From Microcaldota archaeon (lineage in GTDB: Archaea > Micrarchaeota > Micrarchaeia > Micrarchaeales > Micrarchaeaceae), in the NCBI GenBank assembly GCA_021806095.1, contig JAJZYD010000005.1, forward strand, positions 1 through 43,820: a DNA stretch of 43,820 nt. Reading direction: 5' to 3'. The number at the start of each line of letters is the position of its first letter. Position 1 is the first letter of the stretch. Shown one piece after another: positions 9,813 to 18,140 of the stretch. Below the pieces are notes generated by a model. It was not told where the DNA came from. It ran no database searches and was given only the letters and a program-made list of their open reading frames with translations. The position numbers and the translations under genes were made by a program.

Positions 9813-10089
9813 TTACCTCCTCTTTTATTGATTCCAATTTGCTGAGCAAGTGCCATATACTTGTCCTTGCTTGCGGTGGTAAATTAATGTCATTACTCAC
9901 AGCATCGACGCTATATATTGCATCTGCAATTCTCACTACATATTCTCCAGAAGCATTGAGCTTTGCTTTAGCTTCACTAATAGCACCACGCACATTCTTT
10001 GGCACACTTGTATCGTCTATTATTTTATTCATCTCATTTGTTATAGAATTAATAATCTCATTCATTTTTTTATCTTCTTCAGAAGTCAC
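9802..10089 (-). CDS. UPF0147 family protein
   Basis: Conserved archaeal protein of unknown function, 95 residues and all-helical. Recognised by DDTSVPKNVRGAISEAKAKL (about 25-44) and LPPQARTSIWHLLSKLESI (about 71-89), which match the family pattern of VPKNIR...EAK and MP.HART.IW. It uses GTG with a strong GAGGTGA site four bases upstream. Its TGA lies inside the DP1 reading frame (11-base overlap), so translation is probably coupled to the polymerase subunit. This makes a replication-linked role plausible, although nothing in the sequence proves it. Confidence 0.85.
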   Translation of the reverse strand: MTSEEDKKMNEIINSITNEMNKIIDDTSVPKNVRGAISEAKAKLNASGEYVVRIADAIYSVDAVSNDINLPPQARTSIWHLLSKLESIKEEVNEQ

Positions 10090-10377
10090 AAAATCACCTC
10101 AAGCTTATTTTATTATTTAGTATTTTTCTATTTTATTTTTTGAAATAATTATTTTATTATATAATTTATTTATAATTATATGATTTAGTATATAAATATT
10201 ACTATTTTTATTTTGTCTTTAGTATCATTTTTATTTATTTTATTATTTTTATTTATTGATGTTTTATTTATGTTTATCTTATTTTTATTTATGATATTTT
10301 AATTAGGATATTATAAAATTAAGATAGATTAATAAAACTAATATAATAATATTTATATTATAAAATAAAGTGATTGT

Positions 10378-10653
10378 ATGTCAGAGAAGATAAGATGCGC
10401 ACATATACTCGTTGAAAAGGAGTCAACGGCAAAAGATATTCTTGACAAGTTAACAAATGGGGAAAGTTTTGCAAAGCTTGCTGAACAGTATTCTTTGGAT
10501 GGTTCGAGAAAAAGAGGTGGGGATTTAGGATTCTTTTCAAAGGGACAGATGATCAAACCTTTTGAAGAAGCGGCATTTAAGCTTAAGAAGGGAGAAATTT
10601 CTGGATTAGTAAAAACACAATTTGGGTATCATATAATAAAAAGACTTGAATAA
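10378..10653 (+). CDS. Single-domain parvulin peptidyl-prolyl isomerase
   Basis: Cytoplasmic prolyl cis/trans isomerase consisting of only the rotamase domain (91 residues). Family marks are CAHILV (7-12), [35 protein letters not shown] (split over about 46-67) and GYHIIKR (83-89). The histidines H9 and H85 and residue C7 occupy the usual active-site positions of parvulins. There is no signal peptide or PrsA/SurA extension, so it is a Pin4/NmPin-like minimal enzyme. A TATA-like stretch (about 10350-10362) and GTGAT just before the ATG indicate its own promoter, opposite in direction to both neighbours. Confidence 0.93.
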   Translation: MSEKIRCAHILVEKESTAKDILDKLTNGESFAKLAEQYSLDGSRKRGGDLGFFSKGQMIKPFEEAAFKLKKGEISGLVKTQFGYHIIKRLE

Positions 10654-10748
10654 TAAATGATCAATCAGAAAATTCTATATTATATAACAATCTAAAATAT
10701 TTTTAGTTGTTGAATATAGAATAATTAACAATAATATAAAATTTAAAA

Positions 10749-13271
10749 TTATAATTTCTTCTGTTTTCCTCCATTACTTAACTCGCTTTCTTCTATTCCA
10801 AGCTCTTTTAATATACGCATTGTCGCAGGAATTATTTGTTTATTTATATAATATTCAGGATCATAATCTTTTGCAATACCTTCTAATTCTGCTTTGTCTG
10901 ATGTAGTGTTTCCATGCTTTGTTATAATATAACTGATTACTACACCTTCAATCTCATCTTTAGTCCTAAATCCTGCATCAACTGCTTTTTTTGCTGCAGT
11001 AAGCTCTGGTGATCTCGCATCATATGAATTCATCCCTTTTCTGAGCCTTGTATTTATTGCCAAATCAGACAATGGAATTTCATTATTTCTTACTTTATTT
11101 ATTATATTTTTAACAATTTCAATAGCCTCCTCTTTGCTGCCTTCATTTAATATTGATTCAAGCACTTTCTGCTGTGTTTCTCTTGCTATCTTTGACCAAT
11201 CTCTTCTTACAAGTTCAAATCCTCTTATTTTTATTTTATTAGATTCTGAAAGCAGTGCATATTTTTTCTTTGCACCTTTTTCTTCTTTATTAACTTTTTT
11301 TCCAACAAAAACTCCGCGTTTATAGAAATCTTCAAGCTCGAGCTCCATAGAACTTGGAAGCTTTGCATTTAAACTCTTCATAAATGTTAATGCATCTTCT
11401 TTACTTTTATTATTCATTAAAAGCATTACAGAATCCGTGTCGCCATATAAAACTTTAAATCCCTGCTCTTCAGCAAATTCAATGGTTTGATGAATATAAT
11501 AACGGCCATATGCAGTTATGCTTGCTGCACAATCTCTTGAATACCACCTTGATCTTGCATAACCTAAATAACCAAAAACTGAATTGGCAAGAATTTTAAG
11601 CGCTTGAGATCTAGAACCAAGTGCAATATTATTTGGATCCTTTTTATAAGCCTTCTTAACAGACATTCTTTGATTTACTAATATTTCTAATATTGTTGGT
11701 ATTATACCTTTCATATCTTTTCTAAATTTGACACCTATTGGTGATTCATGATAATCTTTACAATCATTACATAGCATTGAAGGATCAATATTATGTGATA
11801 TTATAATTGAAGGATATAAACCCCTAAAATCAAATACAACAATTGAATTGTATATTCCCGGATCAGGCGTTTTCACATATGCACCTTCTATTGGATTTAA
11901 CATCCTTTCATTTATCTCTTTTTCGTTTGGCTTATTGAGTACAATTGAATTTGTCTTATGTGAATAATTAATTAATAAGAACTCAACAAGCTGACCTGTC
12001 GTAGAAACCGCAACATCACTTATTAAATCATTTGTTATTCTTGTAAGCTCGATCATTATTGGTATAAATGTATTATAAACTTCAAAAAGAGCTTCAGAAT
12101 CATTCATGTTGTATTCTGCAAGATTTTCCAAATCTTCTTCATTCCCATCCCATAATTTATATATATCTTTCTTTTCTACTGCAATCTTCTTCTTCTTGCT
12201 TATTGCTTCATAAACATTCTTTAATGTGTAGCTATTGAGCTTTAATATATATTCAGCTGCTCCAACCGTCGCAATAAATTTTACTACAAGATATGCATCT
12301 ATATGAATTCTTCCAGATAATTTAACTCTTTCTACAAGGCCATGCCTTTCTAATCTAGTGCCATCATGAAATCTACTTATATCAAATTCCATTTTAAGAT
12401 GATTTGCCCTGTCCAAAAGATATTTAATATCAAAATTGGCAGAATTATACCCTGTTATTATATCAATATCAAGTTCATTTATTAACTCTATAAAACGCTG
12501 TATCATTAATTTTTCATTTTCTATATATTCAATAAATGGTTTGTTTATCTTTTTTGTTGTAATAATACCACTTCCTTTCTTGCCATTTGAAATATAAAGA
12601 TAACTTATCATTATTACTGGATCAATATTGATTCTTGGAGCACCGAATGGATTATATACCTCTATATCAAAGCACAATATATTCAATTGAATATCTTTCA
12701 GTTTTGATTCCTTTAACTGCTCTTCTATGTTTAATTTTTCTACGCTGTTGAGCATAAATTTGCCCTTTTTATTTTTATACTTGATCCTTGATAATATAAA
12801 TTGTGGAATTTCTTTATCAATAACATATCTTTTTGCAAATGAAATATCATATTCATAACAGCTGCCAAAGCTTGATAGATAAGTACTTAGTTTAGGAACC
12901 TGCATTGGTATATTTAAAATTATTTTATATATTTCTACTTCTTTTCCAAGTAACATCTTATTCTGTTTTTCAAATCCAACAATCTTATCAATGCCACTTC
13001 TTTTAATAAAATTTTCATCACTAAGATTTTTTATATCAAAATTAATGTTAGGCAAAAAATAAAAATAAGGTTTAAAGGAATCATCTAAAATTTCATAAAA
13101 TTTTCCATCTGCTCCTCTTGCTGATAATCTTACAAACAAATTAGAAGATTCTGTAAAGTAATCAACATCATATATAATAACATCTGCTTGTAATATATTT
13201 TCTTCAACAACAGTAAAAGATTGTTCTAAAGATCCAGATTCTGCAGACATAAAATCATTATAGATAAGCAT
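10749..13271 (-). CDS. polB: DNA polymerase family B
   Basis: DNA-dependent DNA polymerase with proofreading. Exonuclease motifs are FDIE (201-204), GYNSANFD (274-281) and YNMND (387-391). Polymerase motif A is DFRGLYPSII (481-490), motif B KILANSVFGYLG (559-570), and motif C YGDTDS (609-614). The KKKYALL and RRDWS elements lie further on in the palm/thumb region. All catalytic carboxylates are present and no intein interrupts the usual insertion sites. The length of 840 residues is typical. The C-terminus (ESELSNGGKQKKL) lacks the PCNA-binding box often found there. Start uncertain: ATG 13271 is used, but ATG at residue 8 (MSAESG) is possible. It is monocistronic as far as can be seen. Confidence 0.97.
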   Translation of the reverse strand: MLIYNDFMSAESGSLEQSFTVVEENILQADVIIYDVDYFTESSNLFVRLSARGADGKFYEILDDSFKPYFYFLPNINFDIKNLSDENFIKRSGIDKIVGFEKQNKMLLGKEVEIYKIILNIPMQVPKLSTYLSSFGSCYEYDISFAKRYVIDKEIPQFILSRIKYKNKKGKFMLNSVEKLNIEEQLKESKLKDIQLNILCFDIEVYNPFGAPRINIDPVIMISYLYISNGKKGSGIITTKKINKPFIEYIENEKLMIQRFIELINELDIDIITGYNSANFDIKYLLDRANHLKMEFDISRFHDGTRLERHGLVERVKLSGRIHIDAYLVVKFIATVGAAEYILKLNSYTLKNVYEAISKKKKIAVEKKDIYKLWDGNEEDLENLAEYNMNDSEALFEVYNTFIPIMIELTRITNDLISDVAVSTTGQLVEFLLINYSHKTNSIVLNKPNEKEINERMLNPIEGAYVKTPDPGIYNSIVVFDFRGLYPSIIISHNIDPSMLCNDCKDYHESPIGVKFRKDMKGIIPTILEILVNQRMSVKKAYKKDPNNIALGSRSQALKILANSVFGYLGYARSRWYSRDCAASITAYGRYYIHQTIEFAEEQGFKVLYGDTDSVMLLMNNKSKEDALTFMKSLNAKLPSSMELELEDFYKRGVFVGKKVNKEEKGAKKKYALLSESNKIKIRGFELVRRDWSKIARETQQKVLESILNEGSKEEAIEIVKNIINKVRNNEIPLSDLAINTRLRKGMNSYDARSPELTAAKKAVDAGFRTKDEIEGVVISYIITKHGNTTSDKAELEGIAKDYDPEYYINKQIIPATMRILKELGIEESELSNGGKQKKL

Positions 13272-13444
13272 ATCTTAACTATCTATATATAATTAATTAT
13301 ATATAATGCAAACTATAAGAACTTTTTGATAGCCAATATTATCTCAACAAAAACTATGAATTTTATTGATGAAAAATATATAATATTAGGAAAAAAACAT
13401 AATAAAAAAATTAAAAAAGGAGAAGAAAATATTTAAAAATTATT

Positions 13445-13870
13445 TTACTTCTCTTTTGTATTTGTATCTTGTATTTTAATTGTGCTTGTTATAAGAGGTG
13501 GTATCAACCCAAGCACATATGCAAGAAGTGTCCCAGATGCACTGCACCTAAAACTCAATGCATTAAGTACTTCTTCTGCTATTTGTGGTGGAAGTGTTTT
13601 CTTTTCATTCCATCTTTTCAATAATGTTGCAATATTATCCTTTGAATCAGTAATATTTACAATTCCGCCGAGTTTTATTTGACCAATATTTTTTGATTCT
13701 TTATCTTCCGATTCAAAATAATCAGCAACAAAAGTATACTTTATTTCAACACCAGTTCCTGTTGAATTAACAGAATCCAAATTAATATTTAACTTTGGAA
13801 ATTTCTGCTTTGCTAATGATGCAGGCTCTATTTTTCCTTCTACATAGGATATGTTCATATCAGATATCAT
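13445..13870 (-). CDS. Conserved archaeal protein of unknown function
   Basis: A 141-residue protein that resembles from memory a widespread archaeal group of small beta-rich proteins with a C-terminal Wx(n)LP...LN...C...A...L.LPPPI pattern. Here the pattern is LLKRWNEKKTLPPQIAEEVL (about 83-102), RCSASGTLLAYVLGLIPPLI (about 107-126). The first half alternates like beta strands (VEIKYTFVADYF, IGQIKLGGIVNI). A SecB-like fold is possible but only an inference. It has no membrane helix; the end is Lys/Thr-rich. It sits alone between polB (174 bases upstream) and the phosphatidyltransferase gene. Confidence 0.6.
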   Translation of the reverse strand: MISDMNISYVEGKIEPASLAKQKFPKLNINLDSVNSTGTGVEIKYTFVADYFESEDKESKNIGQIKLGGIVNITDSKDNIATLLKRWNEKKTLPPQIAEEVLNALSFRCSASGTLLAYVLGLIPPLITSTIKIQDTNTKEK

Positions 13871-14111
13871 AGACTCACTATATTTTTTATTTATTTTATT
13901 TATATTTTTCTTAAATTTATTTAAATATATTACTAATATAGATTTAATAATTTATGTTTCATGAATATTAATACTTTAAATATTTTCAACATTATAATCG
14001 TCTATAAAGTTATAAATATCTTTCGTTACTGCTTAATAAATTAGCTTATCTTATAAAAGGGTTTTATTATAATACATAATTATAATGAAATATTATAAAT
14101 AATTGATCAAA

Positions 14112-14756
14112 TTAATTAATAATACCTTCATAAACTTCTGAAATACCTCGTATAACTATAAATATAACTAAAAGTGCAACTAAGACAAATCCTGGCAGTA
14201 TTGGATAGCCATTGATATAAACAATTATTAGATATGAAAAGGTTAATATTTTCAAAATTGATGATGAAGCCCTTGAAATATTTGATGAATATAAGCGTCT
14301 TGCAAATTTACTCTTTAATTTTGCTGATGTACCTTTAGCAGCCATAAGTGCATCAGCAAACGAATTTCTTACAATTATAATTAATATAACAAATAAAGGT
14401 ATTATATTTAGATAAGTAAATAATATCCAAAAGGAGTATTCTATAATTCTATCTCCAGCAACATCTAATCTTGGTCCATATTTTGATAGTTTTGTAATAT
14501 TTTGTTTTAATTCAATAATCTCTTTTTTATATTTTTGATTGCCTATTGCTGCTTTTATATATTTAACAAAGGTTATTTTTTTATTGTTTAATTTACCAGC
14601 TTCTTTTACTGCTGCAAAACCATCAACACCATCAAGTGCAAACATAATTAATAATATAAATATAATAATAATTGAATTTAATTTTATTATTACAAAATAA
14701 AGGATAAAAAATACTAAAATTATTCTAAATAACGTAATTATATCAGCACTTCTCAA
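14112..14756 (-). CDS. CDP-alcohol phosphatidyltransferase-like membrane protein with split motif
   Basis: Integral membrane enzyme family that moves a phosphoalcohol from a CDP-lipid or CDP-alcohol, as in archaeal polar lipid synthesis. The signature DGxxAR(x8)GxxxDxxxD is present in two pieces: LDGVDGFAA and, after an insertion of about 40 mostly charged residues, GPRLDVAGDR. The second half keeps all aspartates; the arginine of the first half is replaced by alanine. About five hydrophobic helices follow the family pattern. The open frame reaches TTG 14768, but TTG 14756 (MRSADIITLFR) has GGTG six bases upstream and fits the family start. The substrate cannot be deduced, and the altered motif leaves activity open. 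Confidence 0.75.
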   Translation of the reverse strand: MRSADIITLFRIILVFFILYFVIIKLNSIIIIFILLIMFALDGVDGFAAVKEAGKLNNKKITFVKYIKAAIGNQKYKKEIIELKQNITKLSKYGPRLDVAGDRIIEYSFWILFTYLNIIPLFVILIIIVRNSFADALMAAKGTSAKLKSKFARRLYSSNISRASSSILKILTFSYLIIVYINGYPILPGFVLVALLVIFIVIRGISEVYEGIIN

Positions 14757-15125
14757 ATAATACACCAATACAAAAATTATATCTAAATTTTAATAATATT
14801 TAAATTTTTTTAAAAATTGAATTATAAAATCTAAATTATATTTTTATTAAATTATATTTACCATTTAAATAAGTATATAAGCATTAGCACAAATTAATAT
14901 TAATAAGTCAATTTAGTTATAAATTATATAGTTTTATAAATTTATAGTTTACATATTAATTATTTTATTATATTTTTATTAACTATAATTTAATTTTATG
15001 ATTAATTTCATTGATTAATTTTATTAATAATTTTAATATTTAACATTATTTAAATAATTTAAATATTAATTTTAATAATATTATTAATTATGTGATTGTA
15101 TTATTTTAATGAATAATAGATAAAC
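14757..15125. other. Long AT-only intergenic region
   Basis: About 370 bases lie between the start of the phosphatidyltransferase gene (minus) and tRNA-Gln (plus). The stretch is almost pure A and T with many TATA-like strings, so it must hold promoters for both directions, but single boxes cannot be chosen by eye. I see no coding frame, RNA fold or ordered repeat in it. Confidence 0.5.
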
Positions 15126-15198
15126 AGCCCTGTCGTCTAGCGGCCAAGGACCGCGGGCTTTGGACCCGTGTACACCGGTTCGAATCCGGTCGGGGCTA
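15126..15198 (+). tRNA. tRNA-Gln (anticodon UUG)
   Basis: A complete 73-nt cloverleaf. The acceptor stem AGCCCTG/CGGGGCT has a U-G pair. The D stem is GTCT/GGAC, and the anticodon stem GCGGG/CCCGT encloses CTTTGGA with anticodon TTG. The T arm is ACCGG-TTCGAAT-CCGGT, with discriminator A. The A1-U72 end is typical for archaeal tRNA-Gln. CCA is not encoded and there is no intron. It is a clear G+C island inside extremely AT-rich DNA, 53 bases before the agmatinase gene. Confidence 0.97.
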
Positions 15199-15251
15199 AA
15201 CTAAAAATAAATAATAATTAAAATAATTAATATAATAAAAATAATGATGAT

Positions 15252-16151
15252 ATGCAAATTTTAAACAATCTTCCACCATATAATTTTGGTGGAATAGAAA
15301 ATCAAGATTACAAAAATGCTAAAATAGTAATTTTGCCAGTACCTTATGATTCTGCTACTTCGTACAAATCTGGAGCACGAAATGGACCTAACGCAATAAT
15401 AAGCGCTAGTAGAAATCTTGAATTTTATAGTGAAGAGCTTAATGTTAATATACAAAAAGAAGTAGGTATATACACAACAGAAGAGCTTACACCAAACCTG
15501 AATTCTTTAGAAGAAAATATAAAAGATATATCAAAAGAAGTTGCAATAATACTTGATGATAATAAAGTACCTCTAATTATAGGTGGAGATCATAGCATAG
15601 CCTTAGGATCAATAATGGCAATTGCTTCAAAATATAAAGATTTTAGTATACTTCATTTCGATGCACATGCAGATAGAAGAGATAAATTTATGGGAAGTAA
15701 ATATAGCCATGCATCTATTATTACAAGGGCAAATGAACTGTGTAGCAATATCTATAGTGTTGGAGTAAGAAGTATTGAAGAAAATTCTGCAAAAAAATAT
15801 AAAAATGATATATTATTTATAAATAATATTCATCGGATTAGAATTAGGAAAATTGCAGATATTATACTTAAAAAACTTAAATATAAAAAAATTTATTTGA
15901 CATTTGACTTTGATGTTTTTGATATTAGTGAAATGCCAAGTACAGGAACTCCGGAACCAGATGGAATGCATTTTTATGAAGTAAAGGAAATATTGAAAAT
16001 AATCTTACAAAAAAAGGAATTGATAGGGGCTGATTTTGTTGAATTATCACCAATACCTGGATTAATAGCACCAGATTATCTTGCCGCAAAACTTATTTAT
16101 TTAACAATCGGCTATGCATTTAGTAATAAACATAAAAATAAGAAAGAATAG
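15252..16151 (+). CDS. speB: Agmatinase (arginase/ureohydrolase family)
   Basis: Cytosolic di-manganese enzyme expected to split agmatine to putrescine and urea, a step in polyamine synthesis. Metal ligands are all visible: GGDHS (111-115), DAHAD (137-141), SHAS with H153, and DFDVFD (219-224), followed by the agmatinase-type STGTPEPDG (230-238) and E264 in VELSP. The 299 residues are normal for the family. GATGAT directly before the ATG can act as ribosome binding site. It is followed after 27 bases by a membrane transporter gene, so the two are probably one transcript. A related guanidino substrate cannot be excluded. Confidence 0.88.
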   Translation: MQILNNLPPYNFGGIENQDYKNAKIVILPVPYDSATSYKSGARNGPNAIISASRNLEFYSEELNVNIQKEVGIYTTEELTPNLNSLEENIKDISKEVAIILDDNKVPLIIGGDHSIALGSIMAIASKYKDFSILHFDAHADRRDKFMGSKYSHASIITRANELCSNIYSVGVRSIEENSAKKYKNDILFINNIHRIRIRKIADIILKKLKYKKIYLTFDFDVFDISEMPSTGTPEPDGMHFYEVKEILKIILQKKELIGADFVELSPIPGLIAPDYLAAKLIYLTIGYAFSNKHKNKKE

Positions 16152-16178
16152 ATTAAAAACAAAAAAAGTTAGAGTTTT

Positions 16179-17054
16179 ATGTTGAGTGAATTTTGGCCTT
16201 ATCTTGCAATTCTTGCTGGTTTTTTCTCAGGAATAATAGCACTATTTGAAAAAAAACTCTTGAAAATAGAACATGCACTTGCATATACCGCATCAATTAC
16301 ATTTATTGTTACAGTATTTTCTTTTATGCTTCTACCTTTTGCTAACTTTAATATAATACCTTTAAATTGGATTCTGCTTTATGCATATAGCATAACATTA
16401 ACAATAAGTTTTTGGTTCACTGCTAGGCTATTTAGGCATGGTAATATTTCTATTGCTTCACCAATATATAAAACACTACCGATACTATTTGTTGTAATTT
16501 TTGCATTTCTATTTCTTAATGAATCACTTACTCTTATACAATATGGATTTATAATAATCTTAGCAATTTCAGCATATTTACTTATCAATGAATCAAAAAA
16601 AATAAAAGAATCAAATAATTACAAATATAATTATCGACTACTTATTTTATTGGATACATTAGCGGTTTCATTTGGATTAATTATATTGAAATATTTATTG
16701 AACTATGTTAATATTGCATCTATAATAATTATTGTAAATATATTTACTTCATTAAACTTAATGGCAATAATTGTCCGCAGAGGTTCTACATATTTATCAT
16801 GGTTTAAAAATGATATAAAGATTTATATAAACAATATTGTATTAATAAGCACCTTAACTTTCTTTTACAGAATTATATTTTATTTAACAATATCTAGCAT
16901 ATTAATTAGCCTTGCAATACCTATTGCAAATATAACAACAATTATTATAACTGTATTAATAGGTGGAGTAATATTTAAAGAAAAAAGTTTATTTAAGAAA
17001 GTGTTGCTTGCTTTAATAATGATTGTAAGCGCATACTTTCTTATAGTCACATAA
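16179..17054 (+). CDS. EamA/DMT-family transporter
   Basis: A 291-residue, very hydrophobic protein with about ten membrane helices in two similar halves of five, the drug/metabolite transporter plan. The first half ends with FLFLNESLTLIQYGFIIILA (about 114-133) and the second with GGVIFKEKSLFKKVLLALIM (about 262-281); both carry the family's F/L-x-E pattern followed by a final helix. It lies downstream of the agmatinase gene with a short gap, so export or uptake of an amine or amino acid is conceivable, but the substrate cannot be read from the sequence. Confidence 0.8.
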   Translation: MLSEFWPYLAILAGFFSGIIALFEKKLLKIEHALAYTASITFIVTVFSFMLLPFANFNIIPLNWILLYAYSITLTISFWFTARLFRHGNISIASPIYKTLPILFVVIFAFLFLNESLTLIQYGFIIILAISAYLLINESKKIKESNNYKYNYRLLILLDTLAVSFGLIILKYLLNYVNIASIIIIVNIFTSLNLMAIIVRRGSTYLSWFKNDIKIYINNIVLISTLTFFYRIIFYLTISSILISLAIPIANITTIIITVLIGGVIFKEKSLFKKVLLALIMIVSAYFLIVT

Positions 17055-17098
17055 TTACTGAAAATTTTATATATAAATTACTTTTTTTCCATAGAAAA

Positions 17099-17118
17099 AA
17101 CTCTTCGTTCGAAGAGTT
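17099..17118. terminator. Perfect 9-bp hairpin after the transporter gene
   Basis: AACTCTTCG and CGAAGAGTT form a perfect 9-bp inverted repeat with only TT between them (sterically an 8-bp stem with loop GTTC or a little less). It starts 44 bases after the EamA-type gene's stop, just behind a T-rich run, and immediately before a strong TATA-like box. It could help end the speB transcript, or, as double-stranded DNA, be an operator for the following methyltransferase. The sequence does not decide. Confidence 0.4.
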
Positions 17119-17122
17119 AATA

Positions 17123-17132
17123 TTTATAAATA
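17123..17132 (+). promoter_or_regulatory. TATA-like box upstream of methyltransferase gene
   Basis: TTTATAAATA is a near-perfect archaeal TATA element. Transcription would start near 17155, leaving a leader of about 115 bases before the methyltransferase ATG at 17272. It directly abuts the 9-bp hairpin at 17099-17118, where a bound regulator would be well placed to interfere with TFB/TBP binding. A second TATA-like run near 17165-17190 could give a shorter leader. Confidence 0.35.
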
Positions 17133-17271
17133 CCCAACATATAAAAACAGCAATACCCTAATCTAATATATATTTTTCTAAAGATATATAATATTAATTA
17201 GTTGACAGACAATTGCAATTAATTAATATACTTACACAAAATTATGTATATTTTGTTGGTAGGTGATTTAG

Positions 17272-17877
17272 ATGGATTATAACTATTCTGAAGAATTTAA
17301 GAAGATTATATTTAATAAAGATACTGTAAAAGAATACTTAGTAAGAAGTCATGTTGCTGGATATGATTTTGACTTGTGGGTAAAGAGGCGAGCTTTTATA
17401 GCAGAACTTATAAACAAGTCCGGTACAATAATAGATATAGGATGTGCCGATGGATTCTTATTAAGATCATTACAAGAGTGGTCAAAATATAAACTTATAC
17501 CTTATGGTATAGACATTGATTTAAAATTTATGGATCAAATAAAAGAATTATTTCCAAATGATTTTAAAAATTTTATAAAACTCGATGTACGCAATATAAA
17601 GGATATTTCAAAATATTCCATTCCAGATAAATATGATTTTATTTATTGGGATATTTGGGACAATTGGAATTTAGATGTCGATGAACAACAAGAAGTGGTT
17701 TCAGAAGTAAAGGATCATGTTAAATCAGAAGGTAGATTAATTTTAGGATTTTATGATAATAGAGAAAAAAATATGGAGCGGATAGACAATCTAGAAAATG
17801 TAGGATTTAAATTTAATGGTTTATTAATAAACAAATATGGAGAAGAAATTATTGCATGGATTGAGCAGAGTGACTAA
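17272..17877 (+). CDS. Class I SAM-dependent methyltransferase
   Basis: A 201-residue Rossmann-fold methyltransferase of unknown target. Motif I is IIDIGCADGF (53-62); PYGIDID (about 82-88) carries the acidic ribose-binding end of strand 2, KLDVRNIKD follows, and the strand-4 region reads YDFIYWDIWDNW. GRLILGFYDNR is the usual strand-5 segment. TAGGTGAT six bases before the ATG is a strong ribosome binding site. No substrate-recognition domain is visible, so small-molecule, lipid or RNA methylation all remain possible. It stands alone between a hairpin/promoter region and tRNA-Val on the other strand. Confidence 0.8.
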   Translation: MDYNYSEEFKKIIFNKDTVKEYLVRSHVAGYDFDLWVKRRAFIAELINKSGTIIDIGCADGFLLRSLQEWSKYKLIPYGIDIDLKFMDQIKELFPNDFKNFIKLDVRNIKDISKYSIPDKYDFIYWDIWDNWNLDVDEQQEVVSEVKDHVKSEGRLILGFYDNREKNMERIDNLENVGFKFNGLLINKYGEEIIAWIEQSD

Positions 17878-17955
17878 TTTTGTGACATTTCCCTTACCTA
17901 TAATAGTGTAGGATTTCCTGCTCATATTGTTAATTTAAAATTTATTAATAATGAA

Positions 17956-18046
17956 TGGGCCTGTGGAGAGTCGAACTCCAGTCTCAAGCGTGTAAGGCTT
18001 ACGTGCTTTTATAAGCTTAGCGTCTTAGCCGTTGGACGACAGGCCC
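17956..18046 (-). tRNA. tRNA-Val (anticodon UAC) with a 19-nt noncanonical intron
   Basis: The minus strand gives a 91-nt gene whose mature form would be 72 nt. The acceptor is GGGCCTG/CAGGCCC, the D arm GTC(C)...(A)GAC, G26 follows, the anticodon stem is TAAGC/GCTTG enclosing CTTACAC (anticodon TAC at 17992-17994), and the T arm is TGGAG-TTCGACT-CTCCA with discriminator A. The loop ending ACAC and the GGGC acceptor are typical of archaeal tRNA-Val. Nineteen extra bases lie between D arm and anticodon stem and must be removed for the cloverleaf to form. CCA is not encoded. A long-variable-arm (Leu/Ser) reading does not fold. Confidence 0.9.
18002..18020 (-). other. tRNA intron at position 26/27 with relaxed bulge-helix-bulge
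   Basis: The intron reads CTAAGCTTATAAAAGCACG (19 nt). The trinucleotide ACG stands at both borders (18021-18023 and 18002-18004), so the exact cut can slide without changing the product. Folding the precursor puts these two ACG copies in opposite 3-nt bulges. Between them is a 4-position helix CTAA/TAAG with one A-A mismatch; inside is GCTT/AAGC with loop ATAA; outside is TAAG/CTTA with one skipped C. That is a relaxed bulge-helix-bulge, the substrate of the archaeal tRNA splicing endonuclease. The fold was built by hand. Confidence 0.75.
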
Positions 18047-18140
18047 ATAATATCATAATCTAAAATAACAGTTATTTGACTCTAAAAATAAATAAATACT
18101 TTTCCTTTGATTATTTGGCTGTTTATAATATTATTTATTA

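Noticed and set aside
4689-13271. Inteins in DP2 or PolB
   Set aside because: Catalytic motifs are at normal spacing and both proteins have family-normal length.
17956-18046. Reading the tRNA as Ile(UAU) with stem CTAAG, or as a long-variable-arm Leu/Ser tRNA
   Set aside because: No matching 3' half of the anticodon stem exists for CTAAG, and the extra bases do not form a variable arm. Val(UAC) with an intron pairs completely.
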